Below are positions 1 to 9,514 of a stretch of 58,067 bases of DNA, one piece after another. Positions within the stretch are counted from its first letter, which is position 1. Each line of letters opens with the position of its first letter. This DNA is from Bacteroidota bacterium. Its GTDB lineage: Bacteria; Bacteroidota; Bacteroidia; Bacteroidales; WCHB1-69. Under the pieces are notes generated by a model. The model saw only the letters and a list, made by a program, of their open reading frames with translations. It had not been told where the DNA came from and did not search any database. Location of the stretch: contig JAGDMF010000009.1 of NCBI GenBank assembly GCA_017860455.1, positions 1 to 58,067 on the forward strand, read 5' to 3'. The position numbers and the translations under genes were made by a program.

Positions 1-159
1 GTGGAAAAATAATTTTGTATATAATTATAAAACTGATAATTACAAAACATGTAAAATTAAATCTAACTGTTTCAACACTTTCTCGGAATAAGAAATTGAA
101 GGGAAAATCTTTCGAATATTATAAAATTTATTGCTGAAATTGTTTACTTAAGATTTTGA

Positions 160-1686
160 TTATTTATTCCTAATCTTACTATACCCCCTCTTCAATATCT
201 GATTAATCTCAGGCGATATTTGTAACTTTATTATGACCCAAAGTCCTATCCCTAATAAAATAATACTCTTTACTATTCCATCAATGATTGAACTGTACAA
301 TTGATTTCTTATTAATTGATGAAATAAATTGGTAATATACTGATTCCATATTAGGGATATAAAATACAAAATTACCACAATCCCAATAATATAAAATTGA
401 CTTTTTGAAAATGGTGATACATGTAACTTCCTTTTTACTAAAAACAATAATAGTAACGTATAAATCAGTGTTGAAAATAATGATGCATAAGCTGCCCCAT
501 CCATACCCAGTTTGGGTATTAACCATATATTTAATAGTATTGCTGATCCTGTTAAAATGATCGTAAAAAATAATGAATAATAATAGTACTTTGAAAATCC
601 TAATACTGTCGTCCCTACACTATACGTTGCATTAAATAATCGTGTAAAACCTAAAATTAATACTACATACTTCCCTGATTCATATTGTGATCCATTCGGT
701 AAGATTTGAAAAATTAAATCAATATTGATCCATATTAATAAAAGTATTATTCCCCCTATAAGTAATTGATGTACTGCTACACTTTGACATAGATAATTGG
801 TCATCTTCAAATCATTATCTTTTATTGATTGTGATATTTGTGGTTGGGTTATCGAGCCTAAGGAACGGTAGGGTATTTCTATAAATGCTGCCATATAGTT
901 GGATATCGCAAAAATTCCAGTATATACCAATCCCATCTTAGCACTGATAAATATTGTATTTAAACTGGGTGTTATTGCACTTACCAATGTAGTTGTTATG
1001 ATAAATAATGAATAATAATAAAAATCCTTTTTTAGCTTTGGATCTGGATATTTAAAATCAGGTCTAAATGTGATGTTTTTTAATGAAATCAAATAAACTA
1101 CATTCACAATTGCTGCAATTCCATATACTGCACAAAATAAAAAAATAAACTGATTGAAATTGATTATACTATATCCATATAGTATGTATGTGCCTAATGT
1201 TAAAACCCTTACTATTACTTCTCTTACTAATTTTGGAACCACAATTCTCATCAATACATTAGCATTGATTTCGAAAACACTCATATATAATATGAAAAAC
1301 GATAATGGGGCTAAGAGAATATAGTATTGACCGAATAATGGTGATTTTTCACCAAAAAAATGACTTATCGGTTCTTTTAAAACAAAAAAAAGAATTAAAA
1401 AAAATAAAAATCCAATCAACGGGATAACCAATGTCCAAAAAAAGAATCCATTGTGCTTTTTTTCTAAATTTTTAAAATAGGGGAAAAATCTTATAATAGA
1501 AGATCCTGTACCTAATTGTGCCAGTCCTGCAAACAACATGCCTACATCAATCAGTATTCTCGTTAATCCGATCTCCTCAGGTTTTAGGACATCTGTTAAC
1601 ACAACAAAAGTAGTAAAGATCCCTATCAGAACGCCAATATAGTTTACAATAGTACCTTTAATACTTTGTCTTATGATAATTCCCAT
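160..1686 (-). CDS. polysaccharide flippase (Wzx/MATE-like)
   Basis: A 508-residue polytopic membrane protein with about 12-14 hydrophobic segments spread along its whole length and few charged loops. It opens with a short basic stretch before the first helix, typical of the MOP-superfamily lipid-linked oligosaccharide flippases. Such proteins move undecaprenyl-linked sugar units across the inner membrane for capsule, O-antigen or peptidoglycan-precursor export. It starts 27 nt after the ftsZ stop, so it may be cotranscribed with the division genes. No glycosyltransferases are adjacent, so substrate cannot be inferred. The family is clear; the MurJ versus Wzx distinction is not. Confidence 0.8.
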   Translation of the reverse strand: MGIIIRQSIKGTIVNYIGVLIGIFTTFVVLTDVLKPEEIGLTRILIDVGMLFAGLAQLGTGSSIIRFFPYFKNLEKKHNGFFFWTLVIPLIGFLFFLILFFVLKEPISHFFGEKSPLFGQYYILLAPLSFFILYMSVFEINANVLMRIVVPKLVREVIVRVLTLGTYILYGYSIINFNQFIFLFCAVYGIAAIVNVVYLISLKNITFRPDFKYPDPKLKKDFYYYSLFIITTTLVSAITPSLNTIFISAKMGLVYTGIFAISNYMAAFIEIPYRSLGSITQPQISQSIKDNDLKMTNYLCQSVAVHQLLIGGIILLLIWINIDLIFQILPNGSQYESGKYVVLILGFTRLFNATYSVGTTVLGFSKYYYYSLFFTIILTGSAILLNIWLIPKLGMDGAAYASLFSTLIYTLLLLFLVKRKLHVSPFSKSQFYIIGIVVILYFISLIWNQYITNLFHQLIRNQLYSSIIDGIVKSIILLGIGLWVIIKLQISPEINQILKRGYSKIRNK

Positions 1687-1713
1687 ATAAAATAATTAAA
1701 ACTGACTGATCAG

Positions 1714-3372
1714 TTAATCTGGTACAGATTTAAAAAACTTATGCATATCATCATCTACCCCAAACATGGAATCAATCGGATTCTGTTTTTCCATTGATAT
1801 CGTCATTGTTTCTTCCCTTTGTCTATGCATCGCTGGTGTATTATATAATTCGTTAAATGCGGAATCATTTTCAAAACGTGGATCTACATGTGTAACCACT
1901 TTTTCAGGACGAGTTAAATCAGCAGTTTTTGTAGCACTTTTAGGAATATTTACAGTCGCTCCTTGAATATTGGGAGTATATGGTTTGGGTTGTTGAACTG
2001 ACTCCTGAACCATCTTTGGCTGTTCTATTGGTCGCTCAATATTAGGGGTTGGAGTATAAGTATTCTGAATGTTATTACTGTCTGAATTTCTCAAACTGTT
2101 TTGATTCAAAAATATGTCATCTAATGGATTGTCAAATTTTGATTTTTCACTAGAACCATATTGTTTATTTGATTCCTGAATAGTACCCTGACTTTGAGTA
2201 AATGGAGAATTTATATCATTCAAATCTGTAATATCAATGACTTTGCTATTTCCGTATTTTTGAGAGAAATAACTGTTGTCTCTTAGTTCACTTTCAAAAT
2301 CCATATCTGATTTGTTTTCAGGGACAAGGGGAACTTGACTGATTGTGTCATCATTTAATATTGTTACCTGCCCATTTCCCATATCCGTAATCATCACTTC
2401 ATCTACAGCATAGTTTGTGACAATTACAGCTAACTTGATCCTGTTGTTTAGGGATTTATCTTCAGTTCTTCCCCATATTACCCTTGCATTGTTTGATCTG
2501 AGGGAGGATAACAATTGAGTAAGTTCATCAAACTCATTAATGGTAAATTTATCATCTGGACCATAACTTAATGAGAATAAGAAGTTTTTAGCATTAGTAA
2601 TATGTTCTTCTGATAATAATGGACAACTCAATGCTCCTTCAACTACTTTTTGAACTCTGTTTTCTCCTTCAGCTTCAGCTAAACCAAGCATAGCAGGACC
2701 ACTATTCTGCATTATAGATTTTATATCATTAAAATCAATATTTTGATCTAAATTAATGGTTATCAATTCAGCAATACATTTGACAGCATTTTTCAATACA
2801 TCATCTGCGTGTCCAAAAGCTGTATCAAAGTCAAGATCGTTATAGTATTTTAAAATATTTTGGTTTTTTACAATAATTAAGGAATCGACATGTTTTTTCA
2901 ATTCACGTATTCCATCTTCTGCATGTTTTGCAGTAATTTCTCCTTCAAAACGGAATGGTTCTGTTACAACTGCAACTGTTAAAATACCTAACTCTTTTGC
3001 AATTTGGGCAACTATTGGAGTGGCACCTGTACCGGTACCTTTTCCCATCCCTGCCGTCAAAAATAACATCTTGGTATCGTGTCCAATAAATTCAATGATT
3101 TGATCTCTGCTCTCTTCAGCTAACTGACGGGCAACTTCCGGGTTTGCACCAGCTCCTAAGCCTGATTCTCCTAAAACTAGTTTTTCAGGTATCGGATTCC
3201 TTTCTAATGCCACTCTATCTGTATTACAAATCAAAAAATCAACCCCTTGAATTCCATCTTTGTACATGTGTTTTACTGCATTGCCACCGCCGCCACCAAT
3301 ACCAATCACTTTAATGATGGAAGTGTTTGCTTTAGTTCCATAATCAGGTTCAAAATATTTTTTTTCAGTCAT
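1714..3372 (-). CDS. ftsZ: cell division GTPase FtsZ
   Basis: Tubulin-like GTPase that polymerises into the Z ring. The nucleotide-binding core is at about residues 20-330: G-rich T1 loop GIGGGGGNAV near residue 24, T4 signature loop near 108-117, and T7 catalytic-loop residues N211, D213 and D216 in NIDFND. Residues about 330-552 form a long polar, Q/N/S/P-rich linker ending in a short acidic/aromatic tail, much longer than in E. coli FtsZ but usual for this phylum. The T4 loop reads AGMGKGTGTGA, with Lys111 where the familiar signature has Gly (see findings). It follows ftsA by 29 nt. Confidence 0.97.
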   Translation of the reverse strand: MTEKKYFEPDYGTKANTSIIKVIGIGGGGGNAVKHMYKDGIQGVDFLICNTDRVALERNPIPEKLVLGESGLGAGANPEVARQLAEESRDQIIEFIGHDTKMLFLTAGMGKGTGTGATPIVAQIAKELGILTVAVVTEPFRFEGEITAKHAEDGIRELKKHVDSLIIVKNQNILKYYNDLDFDTAFGHADDVLKNAVKCIAELITINLDQNIDFNDIKSIMQNSGPAMLGLAEAEGENRVQKVVEGALSCPLLSEEHITNAKNFLFSLSYGPDDKFTINEFDELTQLLSSLRSNNARVIWGRTEDKSLNNRIKLAVIVTNYAVDEVMITDMGNGQVTILNDDTISQVPLVPENKSDMDFESELRDNSYFSQKYGNSKVIDITDLNDINSPFTQSQGTIQESNKQYGSSEKSKFDNPLDDIFLNQNSLRNSDSNNIQNTYTPTPNIERPIEQPKMVQESVQQPKPYTPNIQGATVNIPKSATKTADLTRPEKVVTHVDPRFENDSAFNELYNTPAMHRQREETMTISMEKQNPIDSMFGVDDDMHKFFKSVPD

Positions 3373-3401
3373 GTTCTTATTGTTAATGGTTAATGGTTTC
3401 T

Positions 3402-4739
3402 TTATTCAGTTTTTTCAGAAATATTATCTAATAAATCTGAAATATATTTTTTAAATTGTTTAAATATGCTTTTTGATGGCTTATCTTTTTCTCCGGAATG
3501 AGTATACTTAACTGTCCCACTATCTTCAAAACCTTCTACATTTCCTTTTTGATAATTTAAAATCGTGCCATATTTTAAAAGACCTAGTCCTGTGGCATAC
3601 ATAGGATGTTTTAATTCAGGAGGCAATGCACTAAATCCTATGTCTGGAATACCAATTCTTGTTGGTTTTTGGAGCGTATATTGTGCTAATTCTTTAATAT
3701 GCCTTAACGTAGCACCTCCTCCGGTTAACACAATGCTCATAATCTTTCTACTATAACCGGATTCATCGATAGCTCTTTTGACATTATCAAGAATATCTTG
3801 TTGAACTCTTGAAAATATGATTTTTGCCAGATAATGTTCACTAATCTTAATCGGATCCGATTGTTGAAATTGAGGTATGGTAATAAAATTATTTTGATTA
3901 CTTTTTTCAACTACACAAGTTCCGTGATGAATTTTTAATTTTTCAGCAATCTCTTCAGTAATCTGACAAACACTGGAGATATCTTTGGTTATAACATTTC
4001 CCCCAAATGGAATCACTTTTGTAAATACAGGATTTCCATCCATATAAATAGCAACATCGGTTGTTCCACCTCCAATATCAACTAAAACAACACCCTGTTT
4101 TTTCTCTTCTTGAGTCAAACAGACCATACTTGATGCCAATGGTTCAAGAATGATTTCAGATGGAATTAAAGAAGCTTCTTCAACACATTTAATGATTTTT
4201 CTAATCTCACTTTCATTACCTGTAATTAATTGAAAAAATCCAACAATTCTTTCTCCCAGTTCTCCAACCGGATCAATCACTTCTCGCTCTGTGTTGTTAT
4301 CAATAAAAAATTTCTGAGGAATAACATCTATAATTTTTTCACCAACTCCTACTGATATGGTTTTTAAATCTTCGGTCATTTTGTCAATCTCTTCCTGTTT
4401 AATAACCTCTTCACGACCATTTTTTCTCAACATAACATGCCTGTATTCAGAACTATTGATATGCCTACCGGCAACACCAACATAGACGTTTGTTACTTCA
4501 CAATCTGCTCTGTTCTTAGCTATGGATACAGATTGATTTATCCCATCAATGGTTCTGTTTAAGTTATAAATCAAACCGTGTTGTACTCCGGTAGATTCGG
4601 CTTTTCCATGCCCTAAAACTTCAATTTTCCCGTCTGAAGATATATACCCGATTATTGTTGCAATTTTGGTTGTCCCAATGTCTAATCCAACAACAATTGT
4701 TGGAATCTCTTCTGTTAATGTGTTTTTTCTTTTTGCCAT
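3402..4739 (-). CDS. ftsA: cell division protein FtsA
   Basis: Actin-fold ATPase that tethers FtsZ to the membrane and recruits later divisome proteins. The phosphate-1 motif VVGLDIGTTK lies near residue 17, the phosphate-2 motif VDIGGGTTDVA in the middle, and the adenosine motif VLTGGGATLRHI near residue 340. The C-terminus (KSIFKQFKKYISDLLDN) is a basic amphipathic helix suited to membrane binding. The length of 445 aa is normal. It lies 5 nt downstream of the FtsQ-like gene and upstream of ftsZ, the standard order. Confidence 0.97.
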   Translation of the reverse strand: MAKRKNTLTEEIPTIVVGLDIGTTKIATIIGYISSDGKIEVLGHGKAESTGVQHGLIYNLNRTIDGINQSVSIAKNRADCEVTNVYVGVAGRHINSSEYRHVMLRKNGREEVIKQEEIDKMTEDLKTISVGVGEKIIDVIPQKFFIDNNTEREVIDPVGELGERIVGFFQLITGNESEIRKIIKCVEEASLIPSEIILEPLASSMVCLTQEEKKQGVVLVDIGGGTTDVAIYMDGNPVFTKVIPFGGNVITKDISSVCQITEEIAEKLKIHHGTCVVEKSNQNNFITIPQFQQSDPIKISEHYLAKIIFSRVQQDILDNVKRAIDESGYSRKIMSIVLTGGGATLRHIKELAQYTLQKPTRIGIPDIGFSALPPELKHPMYATGLGLLKYGTILNYQKGNVEGFEDSGTVKYTHSGEKDKPSKSIFKQFKKYISDLLDNISEKTE

Positions 4740-4744
4740 AAATG

Positions 4745-5512
4745 TCAGATATTTTCCTTGTTTGCAATCACTCTATTTTTAAACCTTACATCAATCAATT
4801 TATATTTCTTCTCACCACTAAAAGGTAGTACATTGGAATAAATTTCTTTAATCTTAAATATTTTTTCATTAACATCAACTTCATCACCAAATAAAATGGT
4901 AGTATTTCCATCTATTGGAATCAATTCAATGATGTTTTTATCATTAAGATAGATTTGCTTAAAATTAGCAACCATATATGGATCTTTTATGAGTTGGGAA
5001 GCTATAATAAATATTGATTTTAATGATGATGATTTTTCTAAAATATTTTGATTTTTTGTTAAGTTCATTTTTAAATTACCATTTACAATAAATAGTTTTT
5101 CTTTGATTTTATCAGTATAAGGTATTACAATACCTTCATAATCAATAAAATAAGAGCTATTATTGGGTAAAAAAACATGTAAAAGAATCTCTCTTAATGT
5201 AACGTTGATCACTAACTGAGTACCCGAAAAATTAATTTGATTTATTTTTGTAATATAAATATTACTACTTAAAACTTGCTTAATTCTTTCTAATGGGATA
5301 GTTTTAAGTTTCTGATTGACAATCTTTATTTGTGCTATATCAATCAACTTAATAATATCTTTCTCTGTTAAAATGGGATTTTCTCCTTGATAATTGATTA
5401 ACACTTTAATCCCACCACAAGAGCGATTCTGCATTTTTATAACTGCAAAAACCGCAATCACAATTATGGTTAAAACCAGAACAACACGAAGAATGGTTTT
5501 AAATAGATTCAT
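4745..5512 (-). CDS. ftsQ: cell division protein FtsQ-like
   Basis: A 255-residue bitopic protein: basic N-terminus, one membrane helix at about residues 7-25, then a periplasmic part. Residues about 32-110 have the short alternating pattern expected of a POTRA domain (ILTEKDIIKLIDIAQ onward), followed by a beta-rich region. FtsQ/DivIB is a bitopic scaffold of the divisome; sequence conservation is weak in the family, so the call relies on architecture and on its place immediately before ftsA and ftsZ. murC, usually just upstream in this phylum, is absent here. Confidence 0.85.
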   Translation of the reverse strand: MNLFKTILRVVLVLTIIVIAVFAVIKMQNRSCGGIKVLINYQGENPILTEKDIIKLIDIAQIKIVNQKLKTIPLERIKQVLSSNIYITKINQINFSGTQLVINVTLREILLHVFLPNNSSYFIDYEGIVIPYTDKIKEKLFIVNGNLKMNLTKNQNILEKSSSLKSIFIIASQLIKDPYMVANFKQIYLNDKNIIELIPIDGNTTILFGDEVDVNEKIFKIKEIYSNVLPFSGEKKYKLIDVRFKNRVIANKENI

Positions 5513-5713
5513 GGTTTGAGTTAATGATAATCAGCAAAATTAATGAAAAAGATTTATTTTTTGTTGATTTTTAAAAAAATAATAATTAACAATTGGTTGT
5601 TCATATCATTATTAATATGAGCAACAAATCAAAGGGTCATAAAATGTTTATTGTATTAATAATAAGCATTTTATAACCCTGTATTTTAGTTAAAAAAGTG
5701 TACTTTTACCGGA
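5513..5713. other. intergenic region with two consecutive hairpins
   Basis: The 200-nt gap between pyrI (stop at 5714) and ftsQ holds two hairpins. Arms 5633-5652 and 5661-5680 pair over 20 positions (18 identical to the reverse complement plus one G-U). Arms 5596-5606 and 5615-5625 pair over 11 with one G-U. Read on the minus strand the second is followed by A/T-rich sequence with a T run. They probably end the pyrBI transcript; a role in the ftsQ leader is possible because the same RNA would run into ftsQ. Confidence 0.6.
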
Positions 5714-6145
5714 TTATTTGGAGTATGGGATTATGATGTCATCACAATACTCACACCGATAGGATCTTTTTTCTCGATCAACAAGGTGAAAAACATGATC
5801 AATATTGGATTCAACAGAGGTAACACATCTTGGATTTTTACATTTAATCACATTGGTAACCTTCTCTGGAACAGTAAGTCTTACTTTCTTAATAATTTTA
5901 CCGTCTTCAATGATATTAATGGTAAGATCAGCATTTATGAGACCTAAAAATTCAACATCAAATTCAATTTTATTATTAATTTTAATGATATCTTTTTTTC
6001 CCATTTTATCACTGAATGCATTGATAATCAGTGCAACTGTATAATCAGCTTTTTCCAATTTTAACAGATTGAATAGTTTAATCCCATAACCAGATGGAAT
6101 ATGATCAATTACAATCCCTTTTTCTATACTAGTAATCTCTAACAT
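5714..6145 (-). CDS. pyrI: aspartate carbamoyltransferase regulatory chain PyrI
   Basis: Allosteric subunit that binds CTP/ATP and regulates the PyrB catalytic trimer. The N-terminal nucleotide-binding domain (residues 1-95) contains SIEKGIVIDHIPSGYGIKLF and a central beta-rich part. The C-terminal zinc domain has the four-Cys pattern CKNPRC then, after about 23 residues, CEYC. The length of 143 aa is slightly short of E. coli PyrI (153) but complete. It follows pyrB by 10 nt as expected for a pyrBI operon. Confidence 0.96.
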   Translation of the reverse strand: MLEITSIEKGIVIDHIPSGYGIKLFNLLKLEKADYTVALIINAFSDKMGKKDIIKINNKIEFDVEFLGLINADLTINIIEDGKIIKKVRLTVPEKVTNVIKCKNPRCVTSVESNIDHVFHLVDREKRSYRCEYCDDIIIPYSK

Positions 6146-6155
6146 GATGCAAATT

Positions 6156-7079
6156 TTAATAAATTCCTAATAGTTTTAAAATAAGTGCCATACGAACAAA
6201 CATACCATTTTTGGCTTGTTGGAAGTATTGAGCTCTTGGATCAATGTCAACTTCAACACTGATCTCATTAACTCTTGGAAGTGGATGCAAAATATAAGTT
6301 TCAGGTGATGCAAAACTCATTTTTTCAGCATCTAAAATAAAACGGTCTTTTAATCTGATATAATCCTCTTCATTAAAAAAGCGTTCCCTTTGAACTCTTG
6401 TCATATATAGAAAATCGATCTCTCCTAAGTATGGTTCCATTTTTTCAACTTCTACAAATGGAACATTTTTTTTCTTCATGATCTCTTCACGAACATATTC
6501 CGGCACTCTTAACTCTTCAGGAGAAATCAGAATAAATCGTACTCCTTCATAGTTACTTAAAAATTTAATTAAAGAATGTACTGTTCTTCCAAATTTTAAA
6601 TCACCACAAAAACCATACACTTTGTTTTCAATATTTCCCTTCAATCTCTCCATGGTTAAAATGTCCGTTAAAGTTTGTGTAGGATGTTGATGTCCTCCAT
6701 CACCTGCATTAATGACAGGAAATGAAACTGATTGACTGGCAACTTTTGGTGCTCCCTCTTTGGGGTGTCTCATTACTGCAATATCAGCATAACACTCAAT
6801 TGTCTTAATAGTATCTGATATACTTTCCCCTTTTGAAACGGAACTGGAATTGGGTTCAGAAAAACCAATAATCTGTCCACCTAATCGTAACATGGCCGCT
6901 TCAAAACTGAAACGGGTTCTTGTGCTGGGTTCATAAAAAAGAGTTGCTAAGATTTTTCCTTCACAACTCTTACTAAACTTTTCCGGATTTTTGATAATTT
7001 CATGAGCTAAATCGAAGATTTCACGAAACTCTTCACGAGTAAAATCCGAGGGATCTATTAAACTTCTACCTTTTAACAA
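6156..7079 (-). CDS. pyrB: aspartate carbamoyltransferase catalytic chain PyrB
   Basis: Catalyses carbamoyl phosphate plus aspartate to N-carbamoyl-aspartate, the committed step of pyrimidine synthesis. The carbamoyl-phosphate motif [13 protein letters not shown] lies near residue 49, HPTQTLTDI near 133, and HPLPRVNEI near 264; all catalytic residues visible are intact. The length of 307 aa matches the family. It is first gene of pyrBI; a TATATTTG promoter box lies on the minus strand at 7142-7149. Confidence 0.97.
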   Translation of the reverse strand: MLKGRSLIDPSDFTREEFREIFDLAHEIIKNPEKFSKSCEGKILATLFYEPSTRTRFSFEAAMLRLGGQIIGFSEPNSSSVSKGESISDTIKTIECYADIAVMRHPKEGAPKVASQSVSFPVINAGDGGHQHPTQTLTDILTMERLKGNIENKVYGFCGDLKFGRTVHSLIKFLSNYEGVRFILISPEELRVPEYVREEIMKKKNVPFVEVEKMEPYLGEIDFLYMTRVQRERFFNEEDYIRLKDRFILDAEKMSFASPETYILHPLPRVNEISVEVDIDPRAQYFQQAKNGMFVRMALILKLLGIY

Positions 7080-7141
7080 TGGAGCCTCCTTTTATTAAAT
7101 TATTTGATTGATTGATATATAGCGATCATATTTTGATATTG

Positions 7142-7149
7142 CAAATATA
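7142..7149 (-). promoter_or_regulatory. promoter -7 box for pyrBI
   Basis: Reads TATATTTG on the minus strand, matching the Bacteroidota TAnnTTTG consensus, about 63 nt before the pyrB start. No convincing TTTG -33 element was located. Confidence 0.55.
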
Positions 7150-7227
7150 CACCAAAATTTTTAAATATTTAAAAAAAATAGTTTTAAAAAAAATCAACAT
7201 TTGTTTATTATTTGTATTTGTTTTTTG

Positions 7228-7235
7228 TATTTTTG
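7228..7235 (+). promoter_or_regulatory. promoter -7 box for the small lipoprotein
   Basis: TATTTTTG about 43 nt before the ATG at 7278, with a TTTG at 7200-7203. It is divergent from the pyrB promoter. Confidence 0.55.
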
Positions 7236-7277
7236 TAGCATGAAAATAAAACAATATTAACTTAAATCTGAATCATT

Positions 7278-7706
7278 ATGAAAAAATTATTTTTGTTATT
7301 AGCCGTATCAGGTCTAATCCTTGCATCATGTGGTAAAAAAGCTGAACCAACTCCAGAACCAACTCCAGCTCCTCAAGAAACTGTAGCTCCTGCTCCAGCA
7401 CCTGCTCCTACACCAGCTCCTGCTCCTACTCCAGAACCTACAAAAAAAGTAACAAAAGCTCCTGAAGTGAAAACTGTAACTCCTAAACCAGGTGATGTAA
7501 AAACAATGCCAACTAAACAAGAAGCTGTTAAAACAGCTCCAACGAAAACTGTTACTCCAAAACCGGTTGAACGTACTTTAGAAGAAAAAATCAAACACAT
7601 TAATGAATACTCTCCTGAAGAACAAAAAGCTATTCTTAAAGAAGCTCAACAACAAACCAATACAAATGTTGGTAATACCGGAAAAACTTCTAAAACTAAA
7701 AACTAA
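7278..7706 (+). CDS. Pro/Ala/Thr-rich lipoprotein
   Basis: A 142-residue protein with a lipoprotein signal peptide: MKKLF, a hydrophobic core, then lipobox LILASC with Cys17. Residues 20-100 are low-complexity, built from Pro, Ala, Thr, Glu and Lys (PAPAPTPAPAPTPEP, then KTVTPKP-type repeats), so this is an extended linker. Residues about 100-142 form a short charged region (TLEEKIKHINEYSPEEQKAI), possibly one helix. It resembles surface or periplasmic spacer lipoproteins; no enzymatic domain is seen. A bidirectional terminator follows. Confidence 0.75.
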   Translation: MKKLFLLLAVSGLILASCGKKAEPTPEPTPAPQETVAPAPAPAPTPAPAPTPEPTKKVTKAPEVKTVTPKPGDVKTMPTKQEAVKTAPTKTVTPKPVERTLEEKIKHINEYSPEEQKAILKEAQQQTNTNVGNTGKTSKTKN

Positions 7707-7725
7707 TTTTTCATTAAATTGACAT

Positions 7726-7756
7726 AAAAAAGGGAGTGATTTACACTCCCTTTTTT
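7726..7756. terminator. bidirectional terminator
   Basis: Perfect 13-bp stem AAAAAAGGGAGTG / CACTCCCTTTTTT with an ATTTA loop, lying between the convergent lipoprotein gene and thyA; the right arm reaches the thyA stop codon. Confidence 0.92.
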
Positions 7757-8550
7757 TATACAGCTACTTCCCCTTTAATATGTGGATCCGGATTATAATC
7801 TATCAATTTAAAATCTTCAAATTTAAAATCAAAAATATTTTTAATATCATCATTCATCTCCATCTTGGGTAAACTCTTAGGTGTTCTGGTTAGTTGTAGT
7901 TTAACCTGGTCTAAGTGATTTGAATAGATATGAACATCCCCAAATGTATGAATAAAATATCTAGGTTTAAGTTCACAAACTTGTGCAACCATCATGAGCA
8001 ACAAAGCATAAGATGCAATATTAAATGGTACTCCAATAAACACATCTGCACTTCTTTGATATAACTGACAGGAGATCTCTCCATTACTTACATAAAATTG
8101 AAATAAAACATGGCAAGGTGGTAATTTCATCTTGTCAATATCAGCTACATTCCAGGCACTCACAATTAATCTTCTGGAGTCCGGATTGCTTTTTATCTGA
8201 TTGATTACATTAGAAATCTGATCTATAACTCTTCCATCAGCACACTCCCATTGCCTCCATTGTTTTCCGTAAACAGGACCCAATTCTCCATTTTCATCCG
8301 CCCACTCATCCCATATAGATACATTGTTATCCTTTAGATATTTGATATTACTCTCCCCTTTTAAAAACCATAATAATTCATGAATAATCGATCTTAAATG
8401 GAGTTTTTTAGTTGTTAAAACAGGAAAACCTTCAGCTAAATCAAACCGCATCTGATATCCAAATGTACTATAAGTTCCGGTTCCGGTTCTGTCAGCTTTA
8501 AATTGACCTTCATCAATAATATGTTGTAATAAATCTAAATATTGTTTCAT
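7756..8550 (-). CDS. thyA: thymidylate synthase ThyA
   Basis: Methylates dUMP to dTMP using methylene-tetrahydrofolate. Standard 264-residue form: N-terminal [12 protein letters not shown], active-site Cys in [12 protein letters not shown] near residue 146, [18 protein letters not shown] near 173, and HIYSNHLDQ near 215. The start lies 4 nt after the upstream dehydrogenase stop, so it is the last gene of a three-gene operon. The usual partner dihydrofolate reductase gene is not next to it. Confidence 0.98.
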   Translation of the reverse strand: MKQYLDLLQHIIDEGQFKADRTGTGTYSTFGYQMRFDLAEGFPVLTTKKLHLRSIIHELLWFLKGESNIKYLKDNNVSIWDEWADENGELGPVYGKQWRQWECADGRVIDQISNVINQIKSNPDSRRLIVSAWNVADIDKMKLPPCHVLFQFYVSNGEISCQLYQRSADVFIGVPFNIASYALLLMMVAQVCELKPRYFIHTFGDVHIYSNHLDQVKLQLTRTPKSLPKMEMNDDIKNIFDFKFEDFKLIDYNPDPHIKGEVAV

Positions 8551-8554
8551 CGTA

Positions 8555-9514
8555 TTAAATAATAGAATGTACTGACAAAAATGGATGTTGCTCTCCTAAA
8601 TGAATTTCTGGTTTTTGTGTTCGGATCTGATGACATAAATTCACATAAGGATAGGCATCCTGTAATGTAAATCCTTCATTTTGAATAATCTTTTGATAGG
8701 AAAGTGTATGTAAATCAGTAAACCCATCACTAAATTCAAATGCTTCATTATTGATCAGAATAGAACGATAGGTGGTTTTTCCGGTATCCTTAATCTCTTT
8801 AGGAATATATTGAGCATCAATACTTAAAAACCATCTCACTCTTGCCTTTTCTAATTCTAAATATCCTGCAGCAACAGTAGGAGTGGAAAGATGAATATTA
8901 CATTGTTGAACATTTCCGAAAATATGAATTAACATATCCAAAAAATGAGATCCGATATTGGTGGTTATTCCACCCGCCTTCTCAATATCTGATTTCCATG
9001 AATAGGTGTACCATTTTCCTCTACCGGTTATATAGGTCAAATCAATATCATATTTAGTTTCAATAGGATTGTTTTGAACCATCTTATTTAATTCAATAAC
9101 AGATGGATGATGTCTGAGCTGAAGAATATGAAACACTTTTTTTCCGGTGTCTCTCTCAATATCAAATAACCCATCAATATTCCAGGGATTTAACACCAAG
9201 GGTTTTTCACAAATTGCATTTGCATTATTTCTTAAAGCGAGTCTGATGTGAGCATCATGTAAGTAGTTTGGGGAACAAACTGAAACAAATTGAACCCCTT
9301 TTTCTTCTGAATCTTTTGATAAACGATATAAATGTCGATCAAATCTTTCAGCCTCCAAAAATAGTGATGCTTCCGGAAAATAACTGTCAATAATGCCAAC
9401 ACTATCAGACTTATCCAATATGGCAACCAACTGATTCCCCGTTTCTTTAATGGCCTTAAAATGTCTTGGGGCTACATAGCCTGCAGCTCCAATCAATGCA
9501 AATCGATAACTCAT
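8555..9514 (-). CDS. Gfo/Idh/MocA dehydrogenase, WlbA/WbpB type
   Basis: NAD-dependent sugar dehydrogenase of 319 aa. The Rossmann start [49 protein letters not shown] and [12 protein letters not shown] (Lys of the EKP motif) are characteristic of the WlbA/WbpB branch, which oxidises UDP-GlcNAc uronic acid at C3 in the path to diacetamido sugars for O-antigen. The middle carries [20 protein letters not shown]. The start codon overlaps the preceding rluB-like stop by one base (TAATG on the minus strand). No other genes of that sugar pathway are in the window, so the substrate is by family analogy only. Confidence 0.8.
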   Translation of the reverse strand: MSYRFALIGAAGYVAPRHFKAIKETGNQLVAILDKSDSVGIIDSYFPEASLFLEAERFDRHLYRLSKDSEEKGVQFVSVCSPNYLHDAHIRLALRNNANAICEKPLVLNPWNIDGLFDIERDTGKKVFHILQLRHHPSVIELNKMVQNNPIETKYDIDLTYITGRGKWYTYSWKSDIEKAGGITTNIGSHFLDMLIHIFGNVQQCNIHLSTPTVAAGYLELEKARVRWFLSIDAQYIPKEIKDTGKTTYRSILINNEAFEFSDGFTDLHTLSYQKIIQNEGFTLQDAYPYVNLCHQIRTQKPEIHLGEQHPFLSVHSII

